NCBI GenBank assembly: GCA_004431415.1
Contig: QPMI01000432.1
Span: 248,001-312,000 of the forward strand
Direction: 5' to 3'
From: Cyanophora paradoxa
Lineage: Eukaryota; Glaucocystophyceae; Cyanophorales; Cyanophoraceae
DNA length: 64,000 nt
The notes below the pieces were generated by a model, which was not told where the DNA came from, searched no databases, and was given only the letters and a program-made list of their open reading frames with translations. Made by a program: the position numbers and the translations under genes. Positions 20,501 through 30,300 of the stretch are shown in pieces. Numbering within the stretch: position 1 is the first letter of the stretch; each line of letters starts with the position of its first letter.

Positions 20501-21796
20501 GCAGCGCAAGCACCGCGCTGGTGGTGGCGGGGCGGGGCCGGGAGAAGGCGGCGGGGTACAGGCCCGTCCACCTCGCCTCCGTCCACGCGATGCTCGAGGC
20601 CATCGAGGCCGAGCGCCACGAGGGTACGCCAAAACCAGAATTCAAATTTTCAAATTCGAATTTTCGAATTCAAACAGGCCTGAGCTCGCTGTTCGCGGGG
20701 CACGTCTTTGTGGGCGCCGTCGACGCCCGCCACGCCCTCCTCCAGCACGGGCGAGCGCTCCCCGCCCCCTCCCTTCCTCCCCCGCCCGCCCGCCCGCCCG
20801 CCCACTTAACTACTCCTACTCCCCCTCTTCCTCCGCAGGCCGGGGCTCTACGTCGTCGACGCCGGCGCCGTCGCGTGCGCGCCTTTTGGTTCTGAGGCGT
20901 CCCTTACCCTTTAGAGCTCTTCTAGTCATTCTAGAGCACTCTCGGAAGGCTGCGCCTCCCTTCTGGATCTGGAGCTCACGGCGGGGCGCGCGATCAGTCT
21001 TTCTAGATCTAGTCCGAGGAGCTCTAGATGTAGAGCCGTCTGGCCTTCCTTTGTAGCTCACGGCGGGGCGCGGGCGGCAGGCGGGAGCTCTTCTACCAGC
21101 GGGCGGTGCGGCGCCACTCCAACTTCGGGCGCCTCTGGCTCGAGCCGCCGGCCCCGATGGCCGCCCTCGTGCGGGCCGCCCTCGAGCACCCGAGCGCCGA
21201 GTGCGACCCCTCAGCCGACCGCGACGCCCTCGCCTCCGTCCGTACCCCCCTTCCCTTTCTCCCCCCCCCTTCTCTTTCTCTGATTTGATCCCTCGCGCCA
21301 GTCGGTGGTGGAGACGCTCGCGGCGCGGGCGGAGATGCTGGACGACTACTACGCGATGCGGATCGACGGGGAGAGGGGCACGCTGGAGTCGCTCCCGATC
21401 GTGCTTGACGGGCACGCGCCGGACCTGCGGCAGCTCCCCTGGTTCCTCCTCCGCCTCGCCGACCGCGTGGACTGGGGCGCCGAGCAGCCGTGCTTCGAGG
21501 GGCTCGCCCGCCAGATCGCCGCCTTCTACTCCCAGCCGTCCGCCGCCGCCCCGTACCCCCCCGCCGCCGCCCGCGCCGCCGCCGCCCGCGGCGAGGCCCT
21601 CGACGCCTCCCCCTCCCCCTCATCCTCCGGCTCCTCCGGCTCCTCCTCCTCCCCCCCGGGGGGGGACTTCTTGCGGCAGGTGCTCTTCCCGGCGCTGCGG
21701 GGCGAGTTCGCGCCGCCGCGGCGGCTGGCGGCGGCGGGGGCCGTCGTCCAGGTCGCCGCCGTCGACCGCCTCTACCGCGTCTTCGAGCGCTGCTAG
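17591..21796 (+). CDS. MLH1: DNA mismatch repair protein MLH1
   Basis: Seventeen exons make 951 in-phase codons: 17591-17677, 17760-17833, 17907-17970, 18027-18199, 18265-18358, 18428-18508, 18698-18862, 18920-19013, 19081-19148, 19217-19297, 19366-20273, 20336-20419, 20505-20623, 20678-20750, 20839-20874, 21081-21237, 21302-21796. GHKL ATPase motifs are clear: [28 protein letters not shown] and [12 protein letters not shown]; then [29 protein letters not shown]. The MLH1 C-terminus ends RLYRVFERC, the conserved FERC tail. MLH1 partners PMS-type MutL proteins in mismatch repair and meiotic crossover. At 950 residues it is longer than human MLH1 (756), because exon 11 carries an acidic Glu/Arg-rich and poly-Gly linker. 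Five of 16 introns begin GC (18509, 19014, 19149, 19298, 20751). Confidence 0.95.
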
Positions 21797-22625
21797 TCTA
21801 GGTAGCTGTGGCGGCCTCGAGGGCTCCGGCTCGTCGCTTTCGAGCTCATTCATTGTCGCCTCTCTAGATCTGTTCCGGGTTTCTGCTAGAATTCGAATAT
21901 TTGCCTTCGCATTTCTTCTAGAATTCGAATAGGGGCCTTCGCATTGAGCGTTGATCATGATCATGACCATCGAGTGGCTCTGTGATGCTGCTGGGCTTGC
22001 TGTACATGTGTGCCACCGTGCCACCGTGCCACTGGGCCACGCTGAGTGACTTCTTCGCTTCGATCCATGCCGCAGTGCCATGATGTTCATCCGATGATCA
22101 TGATCTGATGAACATCATGGCATCGATCGCGAGTGATGCTCCGGGGCTCCGACGGCTCGCCCGGGGGGATCATCGGATGATCATCGGATCATCGGATCCG
22201 ATCATCGGATGAACATCGAGAGACTCTGAGATGATCATGATGATCCGATTAACTTCGGGGCTGCCAGGCTGCCATACTATGATAGTACTAGTGAGGGGAG
22301 AGGGAGCTACCGCAGAAGTCGACGGCAATGGCATGCGCGGTCCGCACGCTGTTTGTCAGGACGGCAATCTGCAGGGAAAGATGAGCAGGCTGAACCGTGA
22401 ACATCAGACTCCGGGACTCGCCGAGTCGCCGAGTCGGGGATTGGACTGGACTGAACTACCCCCTTCAATGCGTCACGGCGCCGCTGCGTATTCAATTGCA
22501 ATGATTCACGATTCCTCGAAATTCGAGCGCGCGCTGCTGCATCGATATCTGTCCCTGTTGAAACTACAGCGCTATCGATATCCTTGGGAGATACCCGTCT
22601 TCAAGGCTTTCGAACGGGGCTAGAT
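21797..22625. other. Spacer between convergent genes, rich in GATC palindromes
   Basis: Positions 21888-21932 contain two copies of CTAGAATTCGAATA, each followed by CCTTCGCATT. Positions 21950-22250 are packed with TGATCATGATCA, ATGATCATCGGATC and GAACATC words in both orientations, giving many small palindromes. I find no gene or RNA structure I can name. Confidence 0.6.
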
Positions 22626-25310
22626 CTAGAGGAGGCGGACGTGGCGGGGGGCGACGCGCCCGTCGGGCATGTCCGGCAGCGCGTCGAACGCCACCCGGGC
22701 CACTGCCACGCCCGCGGGGCCGCCCTCGCCCCCCGCCGCCTCCTCCACGACGGTGCCCTTGCAGAAGAAGTTGGAGTACTGCACGTCCGTCGCCGTCCGC
22801 GCCAGCACGTCGTCCCCAACGCTGAAGGCCAAGGCGGGGGGCGCCCCCGCCTCGGCGGGCTCGGGCACGGGAGCGACGAGCTCGGGGGGCAGCAGGGAGG
22901 CCCCGCCGTCCTCGAAGCGCACGCGGTACCACGTCCGCCGCCGCCGCCGTTCGGGCACCGCGGACGGCGCGGCCGCCGGGCCGCCGCCGGCAGAGGCCGC
23001 CTCGGGCCCTGCGGGGGAGAGCCGGTCCATGAGAGCCGCGAGGGAGTCGCCGGCCCCGGCCCCGCCCCCGCTGCCCGCCTCGGGCCCGCCGGCCCCGGCG
23101 GGCGCTGCCGGCCCTGCCTCGGGCCCCTCGCCGGGAGCCGGGTCGGCGGGGGAGGGCGCGCGGGCCCCCGGGGGTACCACGTGCTCCACCACCCGCGCCT
23201 GAGGTGGCCGTGAGGCCGGCGGGGCGGGCGGGAAGGGGGGAGCGGGCGCACGCGGAAGAAGGTACCCCCCCAGTCGGCGAGGACGGAGGCGCCGACGGGC
23301 AGCAGCGGCGCGCCGTCGTCGGCGCCCGGCGGCATCCGGTTGCAGTCCGACGCCCGCACCTGCGCAGGCGAGCGAGCGCTCAGGAAGCGGGAGCGCGGGC
23401 TTCAGTGGGGGCGAGCGGAGGGGCGGGCCCAGTAGCGTTCAGATCCGAAGGCGGGGAACTGGACGAGGAGCTGCCGGTGGGCGTCGGGGGCCCACGCCGG
23501 CGCCGCGTCCGCCACCCGCGCCCGGTAGTAGCTCGCGCAGTACTTCACGTCCGAGCTGCGCGCGCGTACCCCGGCGCGTAAGGAGGAGGGGGTACAGGAC
23601 AGACCCGGGGGTGCGCACGCCCACGGGGAGGCGACGACGCGCTGGCCCCGCCTCAACGGCTCCCTGCGGGGCCGGCCTCACGCAGGGCGGGGCGGGGCGG
23701 GGCGGGCGGGGGTGCGGGGCCGGGGCGCACGAGGGGGGGCAGTCGAGCACGAGCTCGCGGAGGGTACAGACGCCGAGGCGCCCCGTCACCGCCTGCGCCG
23801 CCGGCCTCGGCGGTGGGCCCCGGGCGGGGCTGAGCTAGGAGGGGGTACGCGCCTGGACGGCGTAGTGGCCGGGGAGGGGTACGCGGACGACGAGCCCCTC
23901 CTCCAGCTCGTCCTTCTCCTTGCCGGGGTCGAGCGCCGCCCGCACCGCCGTGCCGGGCTCCAGCTCGGGCGAGCCCTCGGGGGCCAGGCACCGCAGCTCC
24001 GAGCGGGGGTACGAGGCGCGGCGGCGGAGGCCGTCGGCGGCCCAGCGCTCGTCCCCGCGCGGGTCGCCCGGCGATCCCGAGCCGCCCTCCGCGGCCAGCG
24101 CCTCGGCCGAGAGCCGCTGCGGCGCGTCCAGCGCCACGCGCACGTACCCCTCCTGCGCCCCGCCTGGGCTCGGGCCCGTACCCCTCGAAAGCCCGAGGGG
24201 CGGGGGCGGGAGGCGCGCACGCGGGGGGGGCCGAGGGGCCGGGCGGGCTCGGGGGCGCCCTCCCCGGCTACAGGCTCCTCCAGGCCGGTCTCTGGAGCCT
24301 GCAGCACCGTCGCCGTCCGATAGCGCCGCGACCTGCCGCGCCATTCTCGGCGGGCGGGCTGGGCTGGGCCGGGGCCGGGGCGGACCATGCGCGGTCCTCG
24401 TCGTCGGCGGCGGCGATGGCGCGCGGGATGGAGCCGACGGGTACGAGCACGCGGGCCCCCCGCACGACGGGGTCCGCCCCGGGCGGCGGCGCCGGCGTGG
24501 GCGGCCGGTCGGGGATCATCTCGCGGCGGGCGAGGACGCGGTGCGAGCGGTCGGAGAGGATCGCGGTGCACGTGTCGCCGTGCGCGAAGAGTACCCGGCC
24601 GCGCAGCCAGAGGCGGCCCCCGCCCGGCGCCGGGCCATCCACCGCCGCGAGGCACGCGTCGCCGGGGGCGAGGGGCGGGAAGCAGTCGGCCGCCCGCTGC
24701 AGGACGGCCGGCGGGAGCGTCCGCGGGCAGTTCGCCGCCGGGTGCATGCCCCCGCACGTCGGGCACGCGTTCGTCGTGTACAGGCACGTCGCCCCGTGCT
24801 CCGCCAGCCGCCGCCTGCGCGCGCGCCCCGCGCCCCGTTCGGCTGGCGGATGAGCGCGCGGCCGCGGGGCGCCGGGCGGGGCGGACCGCGGGATGGCGCC
24901 GCGGCAGGCGACGTTGCTGCAGCCCGGCACGGGCGCCTCGGGGCACTGCTCGAGGTGCGCGTCGAGGCCCGCAGCGTCGAACAGCGCCTCCGACGCGCAG
25001 TGCTCGCAGCGCGCCGGCGCGGTTTTGATCTCCAGCGCCGGCTGCAGGCTCCGGGCCGAGATCGGCGACCGGCAGATCGGGCACGAGGCCGAGCGCCGCA
25101 GCCACTCGAATGCGCAGGCTTTGCAGAACGGGTGCCTGGCCCGGCGCGGGCTCATAAGCTTCGCGAAGCGATGCCGCAGCGATTCTGCGGCAGCTGGCGC
25201 ACGCGCACGCACCCACACTCGGCCTTTACTGGCAGCTTGAACGACTGGAAGCAGATGGGGCAGGACGGCCCCGTCGGGCTGTCCGCATCCACCTCCATCT
25301 CGCCGGCCAT
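22626..25310 (-). CDS. RING finger / TRAF-type zinc finger protein with Tudor-like repeats
   Basis: Exon 1 (25213-25310) reads MAGEMEVDADSPTGPSCPIC and ends in ECG; after an intron (donor GTGCGT) exon 2 continues HPFCKACAFEWL then CPICRSPIS, a complete C3HC4 RING. A Cys/His zinc-finger block follows (CEHCASEALFDAAGLDAHLE, PGCSNVACRGA, then LYTTNACPTCGGMHPAANC), like TRAF or SIAH type. The rest contains at least two and perhaps four modules that look like Tudor/chromo-barrel domains: GDACLAAVDG ... WLRGRVLFAHGDTC, FSVGDDVLARTATDVQYSN ... GTVVEEA, and related stretches around 23830-24140. It is probably an E3 ubiquitin ligase with a reader-like C-terminal half. Exon joins in the proline-rich middle are only partly resolved. 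It is divergent from the F-box gene with 108 bp between starts. Confidence 0.7.
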
Positions 25311-25418
25311 GCGGCGCAGCCAGCTGCGGCGCCAACGAGCGTGCAGCCTTTTTTTTCGACAGGGCCGGGGTATCGTGGTATCGGGCCATCGTGGCGCCGT
25401 CTGGCGGACAAGCGAAAA
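25311..25418. promoter_or_regulatory. Head-to-head promoter between RING/Tudor-like and F-box genes
   Basis: Only 108 bp lies between the two ATG codons. It contains a T8 run at about 25350 and the palindromic GGGGTATCGTGGTATCGGGCC. Both genes are likely driven from here, unless longer 5' leaders exist. Confidence 0.45.
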
Positions 25419-27174
25419 ATGGCGGCAGCCTCACTGGAGGGGCTGCCCGGCGACCTTCTTTCGAGGTGCCGAGCCGCCGGCCGCGGGCTGTGCGCGTGCT
25501 CACGCACCTCGCAGGATCCTGCAGTTTTTACCGGTGCACGAGGCGTTCCGCGCTCGGCGCGTGAGCCGGGCGTTCCGCGATGCCGTCGAGGGAACGACCT
25601 TTGATGGTGGGAAGCTGGAGGTCCTGTTTCAATCGGCAGCAGTTTCGGAGTGGACGGAGCTCGAGGCGCTTAACAGTTTGGAGCGGCTGGTGCGCGAGGG
25701 CCGTCTCAAGGGCCGCGACCTCAGCGTCAGCCTCGAGTGTGCGAAAGAGCTGGAGTCCCACAGCATCGGCTCGCAGCCAGCAGCACTGCTCGCGGCCCTC
25801 GCGGCGCGCTGCAGGAGCGTGCGCATCAAGTTCGTCTTCCCATACCGTTCGTCTTCCCAAGCAGACGACGTCTTGCGGCGGCATGTCGCCGACGTGCTCG
25901 CCGCGCTGGCGCCGGGCGGGGCGGCCGGGCCGCTGCAGGAGCTCGAGCTGCTCAGCACCATCTACCCACGATATGAGGCAAGGCTCGAGATACCGGCCGA
26001 TTGCCTAGCTCCCTTCTCCGGGCTGCGGGCCCTCTGCCTGGCGCCATCCGCGTGCCTGCACGGTCACACGGCGGCAGCCATCGCGGCTCGCCTCCCCGCG
26101 CTGCGCTCCCTGCAGCTGTGCTACGACGCATCTCAGCCCGACGTCCTTAAGCGGATCGGCCATCTCTCCTTGGAACGTCTCATCCTGCACTTCAACCCCT
26201 TTCAGGTGGGCGCCGCCAAGTCTTGATTTTTCCGTGCTGAGTGCTCCTGACTTTCGTAACAGTACTCGAACGCTATGCGGCTCGGCATGTCCCTTGCGGA
26301 GCTCTCCGGTACCCCCCTGGAGAACTCCCTCCGCGAACTTCACTTCGAATCTGAGTGCGTGACCGCACTTGCCCCCTGCCAGTGGCCAGTGGCTGAGACA
26401 AACCGCTGCGGTAGGGATGACAGGAGTCGCCGCGAGGGTCCCGCGCTGCACCCGACCGACCTCGGAGCTCTGGCCCGCATGCCGCAGCTGGAGCGCGTCA
26501 CGGGCTACCCCCACGTGCGCCGCCGCCGCCCCCCTCGCAGCGCCCACCGCAGCCGATCATGATCGACGCCCCCGCAGCTTTACTTCAAGAACCGGATGCA
26601 GTGGCGGAGCCGGAGCCCGCAGCACGTCGAGCTTGCGAGCGTGCTGCGGGCCCCGCGCCTTGCCACCCTCCAGCTTTCCGTGCAAGCGGTCGGTGCTGCT
26701 TCGGCTCTCTCCACTGCCGTTGCCGAGGCCCGCGCTGCCGGCCGGCTGCCCTCCCTCCGGGCCCTCGACCTGCGTGCCCCCTTTACAGATCTAGAGTGGA
26801 TCGTCGGCGCAGGAGCCGGCCCCCTCCTGCGTCACATCGAGGTCGCTTGTTCGCAACACTGTTCGACAGCTAAGGGGTCCGCGGCCCTTCTCCGCTGTCC
26901 CCGCCTTGAAAAGCTCGTCCTCCGCATCAACATAAGCCGCGTGGGCTCTAATATCGCGGCTATCGCGGCTCTCGCCCGCGATCTTGCCCCACTCGCGGCC
27001 CTTCCCGCCCTCCCCGGTGGCTTCCGCATCGAACTATCCGTGCCGGCGGAGCAGCCGGCTGGCATCGAGGCCCTCGCCTCGAGCGCACGCGGCGACCTCT
27101 CCGCCTTCCTCGCACCCATGTCGGAGAGGGCGGATGTCAGCATCGATGTCCACACCGCCGTCGCTGACATGTAG
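25419..27174 (+). CDS. F-box leucine-rich-repeat protein
   Basis: Exon 1 (25419-25465) reads MAAASLEGLPGDLLS; after an intron starting GTGCCG the frame continues RILQFLPVHEAFRARRVSRA, so the F-box is split by an intron. Leucine-rich segments follow: LQELELLSTIYPRYEARLEI, FSGLRALCLAPSACL, LPALRSLQLCYDASQ, LSLERLILHFNPFQ, ENSLRELHFES, ALARMPQLERVT, LATLQLSVQAV, LPSLRALDLRA and CPRLEKLVLRINIS. The protein ends at VADM, 27174. Later introns begin GTGGGC near 26205 and GTGCGT near 26357. Such proteins recruit substrates to SCF (Cullin-1) ubiquitin ligases; the substrate is unknown. A second LRR-like gene at 5618-7905 may be a paralog. Confidence 0.85.
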
Positions 27175-27356
27175 CAGATGTAGCAAATGCTCGACCTTTT
27201 AGCTCAGTATTTTGCAAATTGCAAGTGTACTGTCCCTGCCCAGCTCGGCAACATTGTGTTGACGGTAATGGAATGACGTAAAAATAGAAATACAGTTTGT
27301 GCGAGAAGACAACGGGGGACTGGAGGGGAAAGGGAGGGGAGGGGAGGGGCGGGGGC

Positions 27357-30300
27357 CTAGCGCTTGGAGCGGAGGGCGGCGATCTTCTCCTTGAGGCTCT
27401 GGAACTGCTCGGGGAGGCCGCCCGCCCCCGCCGGCGCCGCCGCCGCCGCCGGCGCGAAGGCGGCGACGAGGGGCGTCGCGGTGGTGGCCATGGGCGGGGC
27501 GGGGAGGGCGGCCGCGAGGGGCGCGGCGGGGCCGGGGCGCCGACGGGCGGGCCGTAGGCGAGGCCGAGGGCGGAGGCGGCGCGGGAGGCGGTGTCCCGGA
27601 CCTTGGAGAGGTCCACGGCGGGCGGCGCCGCGGCCGCCCCCGCCGCCGAGTCGCTGCTGAGGCCCGCAGCTGGTTCCGCAGACTGCTGAGCGTCGCGGTG
27701 CGGGGCGAGGGGCCCGGCGCAGGCGCGGGGGCGGCCAGGGGCTCGAGGGGCGGCGGGGCCGGGTGCGGGGCCCGGGGCGGTGGCGGGGCGGGCGAGGCGC
27801 TCGTGCTGCTCGCGGATCTTGGCGAGGTTGCGGCGGATGTACTCCTGGAAGGAGCGCCCGTACTTGCCCATCTCCCGCTCCAGCGCATCCTGCCCGTTCT
27901 CCCCGATGAACTTGTAGAGCTCCACGAGCCCCTGGTTCGACGTCTCCTTGCACCCGATCCGCTTGATGATCTCCGTCACCCGCGCGTCGCCCTCCTCCGC
28001 CGCCGCACGCAGCGGCGAGGCCATGCCGGCGGGGGCGGACCCCGCGTGCGCCAGCGAGTGCGAGGCTGGCAGCGCGGGGGCCGTCGCCGGGCGGGCGGCG
28101 CTCGCGGCGGCGATGGAAGCGCGGTACGCGGCCGCGGCGGCCGTCGCTGCGGCGGCGGCCGCCGCAGAAGAGACGGGGCCCGAGGCGGGGGCGGGGGCGG
28201 TGTCGAGGGGCACCGGGTGGTGGTGGTGGGGGACGGGGAGGGGCGCCGCCGCGGCGGGGGCGGGCGGGGAGGTGTGGTGCATGAGGAGGGCCTCTGCCCA
28301 GCGGTAGAGCTCGGCGCTGGGGGGCACGCCGGCCATGGCGTCCACGATGGCGGCGCCCTGCAGCTTGACGAGCTCGGAGAGGAGCGTGCGGGCGGTGCGC
28401 ATGGGGAGGTCGCCCTGTGCGGCGACGACGCCGCCGGCGGACGCTGTGTACGCGTCGACGAAGACGTGGAGCTCGAGGAGGAGCCGCCCGACGTCCAGCT
28501 CGGCGATGGCCCCCGGCAGCGACTTGATCACCTTGAGCAGGCACTTGATGACCAGCTCCTTGAGCTTCTCGTGCGGGGCGCGCCCGGGGGCCCCCGGCCC
28601 GTGCCCCGCGGCCGCCGCGCAGGCCCGCCGGAGGCACTGGAGGAGGACGACGAAGACGACGGTGCGCTCGGAGGCCTCGAGGAGCTTGAGCATAAGGAGG
28701 TTCATGGCGCGCAGCAGGTTGCTCCCCATGCGCCCGCCGTCCGCCTCCGCCCCGGCCCCGGCGCCGGGGGCGTCGGCGTCGAGGGCGGGGAGGCGCTCGT
28801 CGAGAATGCGCTCGAGGAGCTCGGCGACGAGGGTCTCGAGGGGCGCCCGCGTGACGCGGACGGGGATGACGCGCTTCTGGAAGACCTGCATGAGGGTGTT
28901 GAGGACGTACTTGCAGAGGCGGGTGTCCACGCTGGCGCCCGCGAAGGAGGCGCGGAGGAGGGCGGCGAGGGCGGAGAGGAGGGCGTCGGCGTCGGCGGCG
29001 AAGGCCGCGTCGTTGCCCTCGGAGCACTCCTGGCAGAGGACCTTCAGCGCCTCGATCGGCTCGAGGCCGTCCTCCCGGTTCGCCAGCATCGCCAGCAGCT
29101 CCCGCCCGCTCCGCCGCGGCGCCCGCAGCGCCGGCGTCGCCAGCGCCGCCGCCGCCGTCGAGCCGCCGGCCGGCGGCGCCTGCGACGACTCGGTGCCGGG
29201 CGGGGTGCGGGGCGGGCCCGAGGGGGCGGTGCCGGGCCGGAAGCCGTCGGGGAGGCCCGGGCGGCCCTGGTAGGGGGCGGGGAGGGTCTGCGCCCGGTGC
29301 GCGTAGCTGGGGAGGCCGGCGACCGAGGCGCGGGTCGGGGTGACGGGGACGTGGGCCGGCTGCTGCTGCTGCTGGCCGACGACGGCGGTGACGGCGGCGG
29401 CGGCGGCGGCGGCGGCGACCGAGGCGATGGCGTGGCCGTTTAGGCGGGAGAAGGGCGAGTCGTGGTCGAGGGAGAAGGCGGCGTGCCCGGCCATGGGCGT
29501 CGCCTGCACGCCGCCGGGCATCGAGGCGCGCGGGTTCTGCTGCTGTGCCCCGGGCGTCCGCGGCGTCGCGTTGAGGGGCGCCCCGGGGCCGCTGCGGCGC
29601 CCGATCGGGGAGGAGGGCGAGGCCGGCTCGGAGGAGGCCCCCGGGGCGGGGATGGCGAGGGGCGCGGCGCGGAGGTTGGTGGAGGAGGAGGGGGCGGAGG
29701 CGGGGCCGGGGCCGCCGCCGCCGTCGCGGGCGATGCGGAGGAGGCGCTGGTCGAGTAGGGCGCGGTCCTTGTCCGGGAGGCGCCCGACGGCGCGCCACAT
29801 CTCCTCCCCGCAGATCGCGTACACGCGCGCCAGCAGCTTCAGCGCCGCCTCCCGCACCGCCTTGTCCGCCGCCCCGATGCACGCCGCCGCCAGCGGCAGG
29901 TCCTTCGCCGGCCGGCACACCTGCTGCTCCCGCCCCCGGCTCAGGCAAGCGAGTCCGGAGCGGGGGGGGGGTACGCCGAATGCGTCGGACCTCGAGGCCG
30001 TAGGTGTCGATGAGGCGCTCGAGCTCGTCGAGGCACTCGGCGCGGGCCTTGAAGTTCTTGGAGCGCAGGCCCTCCACGACGTACATGCAGAACTTGGAGG
30101 GGGGGTACACCTTGCAGACCTCCCGGAAGATGCCCCGCAGCGCGTCCCGCACCGCCTTCTGGTTCGACCCGACCTTCTCGACGATGTACGGGCAGAGGCC
30201 GTTCGTCTCGTAGTCGGCGAGGGTGTATCCCTCCTCCTCGCAGACGCGCAGGGCGACGGAGAGCAGCTCGGTGCACTTTAGGACGACCGACGTGTTGTTC

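Noticed and set aside
19429-20619. Minus-strand open frames opposite MLH1 exon 11
   Set aside because: Poly-Leu/Pro/Ser translations arise from the antisense of the Glu/Arg/Gly-rich linker.
25528-25884. Minus-strand open frame over the F-box gene
   Set aside because: Shadow of the F-box/LRR exon, whose sense translation has clear F-box and LRR patterns.
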